A DNA stretch of 64,000 nucleotides. Origin: RGIG3013 sp045538935. Its GTDB lineage: Bacteria; Bacillota; Clostridia; Oscillospirales; Acutalibacteraceae. Location of the stretch: assembly GCA_045538935.1 (NCBI GenBank), contig JAZQEI010000006.1, positions 1-64,000 of the forward strand, in the 5' to 3' direction. The notes under the pieces are model-generated. The model searched no databases, had not been told where the DNA came from, and saw only the letters and a list, made by a program, of their open reading frames with translations. The position numbers and the translations under genes were made by a program. Shown here in pieces: positions 62,962-64,000 of this stretch (its first letter is position 1; each line of letters opens with the position of its first letter).

Positions 62962-64000
62962 ATGGCAATAGATGAAAGTATTTTAATGGAAATAAAATAT
63001 AAAAACGACATAGAAACTGTTATTTCTCCTTATATAAATTTAAAACGTCGCGGTAAAAATTTAGTAGGACTATGTCCGTTCCATTCTGAAAAAACGCCCT
63101 CATTTACCGTCTATCCGGAAAGTGGCTCTTTTTACTGTTATGGTTGCGGAGTTGGCGGTGATGTTTTTACTTTTGTAAAACTAGCCGAAAATCTTGATTA
63201 TATAGAGGCTGTAAAAAAACTTGCAGAATCTGCAGGGGTTAATATACCAGAGGACGGTTATGATAATTCGCTTGTAAAACTCAAAGCAATTATTTATGAG
63301 ATTAATAGAGAATCGGCAAGATTTTTCCATAACTACATTTTTACTTCAAAAGGCAAATGGGCATTAGATTATTTAACAAATAGAGGTTTAAGTGTTTCTA
63401 CCATAAAACATTTTGGCCTTGGTGCCGCACCGGATGGTTGGACGGAACTGTGCGACTATTTAAAAAGCAAGGGCTATAAAGAGTCTGATCTTCTTGCCGC
63501 AAATGTGGCCGGAAAATCTAGTAACGGCCGTATTTATGATAGATTCAGAAAGCGTGTAATGTTCCCAATTATTGATGTTAGGTCTAATGTTATTGCGTTT
63601 TCTGGTAGAGCCGCACCTGATGCCGATAAATCTACAGGTAAATATGTAAATACATCAGATACATTAGTTTACAAAAAAAGCCTTAATCTTTTTGGTATGA
63701 ACTTTGCTAAGAATAGTTGTAGTGAAAGAATTATTCTTGTAGAAGGCAATATGGATGTAGTGTCGTTGCACCAAGCTGGATTTACTAATACTGTAGCCGC
63801 TTTGGGTACATCTTTTACCGAGCAACAAGCCAATATTTTAAGCCGATACACTAAAGAGATTGTGCTTATTCTTGACTCTGATGCTGCCGGACAGAAAGCG
63901 GTTAAAAGGGCACTCGAAACGGTGAAAAACATGGGGATATCCGTTAGAGTAGTTATTATCCCCGAAGGTAAAGATCCAGATGAGTTTATAAAAACAAACG
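62962..64000 (+). CDS. dnaG: DNA primase (5' part, cut by window edge)
   Basis: The frame is open from ATG 62962 (AAAGGAG at good spacing) to the right edge, 346 codons. The N-terminal CHC2 zinc finger shows LCPFHSEKTPSF (~37) and FYCYGCGVGGDV (~58). The middle has YLTNRGLS and ALGTSFT; the TOPRIM site is VEGNMDVVSLHQAG (~260) with DSDAAGQKA. The DnaB-binding C-terminus lies beyond the window. Confidence 0.97.
   Translation, partial: MAIDESILMEIKYKNDIETVISPYINLKRRGKNLVGLCPFHSEKTPSFTVYPESGSFYCYGCGVGGDVFTFVKLAENLDYIEAVKKLAESAGVNIPEDGYDNSLVKLKAIIYEINRESARFFHNYIFTSKGKWALDYLTNRGLSVSTIKHFGLGAAPDGWTELCDYLKSKGYKESDLLAANVAGKSSNGRIYDRFRKRVMFPIIDVRSNVIAFSGRAAPDADKSTGKYVNTSDTLVYKKSLNLFGMNFAKNSCSERIILVEGNMDVVSLHQAGFTNTVAALGTSFTEQQANILSRYTKEIVLILDSDAAGQKAVKRALETVKNMGISVRVVIIPEGKDPDEFIKTN

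Noticed and set aside
1..64000. CRISPR arrays, insertion sequences, prophage genes, tRNA genes
   Set aside because: I scanned intergenic regions and found no regular repeat-spacer series, transposase or integrase motifs, or tRNA-like cloverleaf sequences. Gene packing leaves little room for them.

Overview
The window is AT-rich, densely packed, mostly plus-strand chromosome from a low-GC, endospore-forming Clostridia-type Firmicute. A gut Oscillospirales/Ruminococcaceae-like organism is the best guess. The evidence is a PolC-type replicase, sporulation genes (spoIIIE, spoIIR), the rpsB-tsf-pyrH-frr-uppS-cdsA-dxr-rseP-ispG-polC order, CdaA/CdaR, a TPP-riboswitch-controlled ThiT, strong Shine-Dalgarno sites with frequent TTG/GTG starts, and a beta-glucuronidase locus typical of gut anaerobes. 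No phage, transposon, CRISPR array or tRNA gene was seen.

Layout. 1-220: 3' end of a 23S rRNA gene closed by a terminator with no 5S behind it. 221-4760: a small unknown gene on the minus strand, then tepA-like protease, spoIIIE and a ComEC-type metallo-hydrolase. 4.8-10.0 kb: an operon making 2-oxoglutarate (Re-type citrate synthase, GntR regulator, aconitase, isocitrate dehydrogenase) with a palindrome at its start site that fits a GntR operator. 10.1-11.2 kb: PRPP synthetase (minus). 11.3-23.3 kb: translation factors, UMP kinase, envelope and isoprenoid genes, a site-2 protease and PolC. 23.5-32.0 kb: a G5/M23 cell-wall protein, a divergent type IIA topoisomerase pair and valS.

32.0-39.4 kb: a six-gene minus-strand glucuronide operon (uxuA, fructuronate reductase-type SDR, beta-glucuronidase, two TIM-barrel epimerase-like proteins, Gfo/Idh oxidoreductase) with a divergent AraC regulator. 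39.5 kb: a free-standing 5S rRNA gene with its own promoter and terminator. 39.7-51.4 kb: a membrane PASTA pseudokinase (minus), two polytopic membrane proteins of glycosyltransferase/YfhO type, a TPP riboswitch with thiT and a pseudouridine synthase, a zinc-ribbon DUF2628-like membrane protein behind a candidate attenuator, a cysteine desulfurase-like enzyme and cdaA-cdaR. 51.5-64.0 kb: an unknown small membrane protein, recD2, comF, an MreB homologue, a UPF0210/UPF0237 pair (minus), Lrp-aminotransferase-ispE, spoIIR, rpmE, a YigZ-like protein, dgt, and dnaG cut by the window edge.

Most of the content is core housekeeping. The observations most worth following are a PolC that lacks the inserted proofreading exonuclease, the Re-citrate synthase operon with a built-in regulator and operator, the catalytically dead PASTA kinase, the 5S gene separated from its rRNA operon, the glucuronide locus carrying an oxidoreductase plus TIM-barrel set, the leader before the DUF2628-like gene, and an apparent AUA start for rseP.
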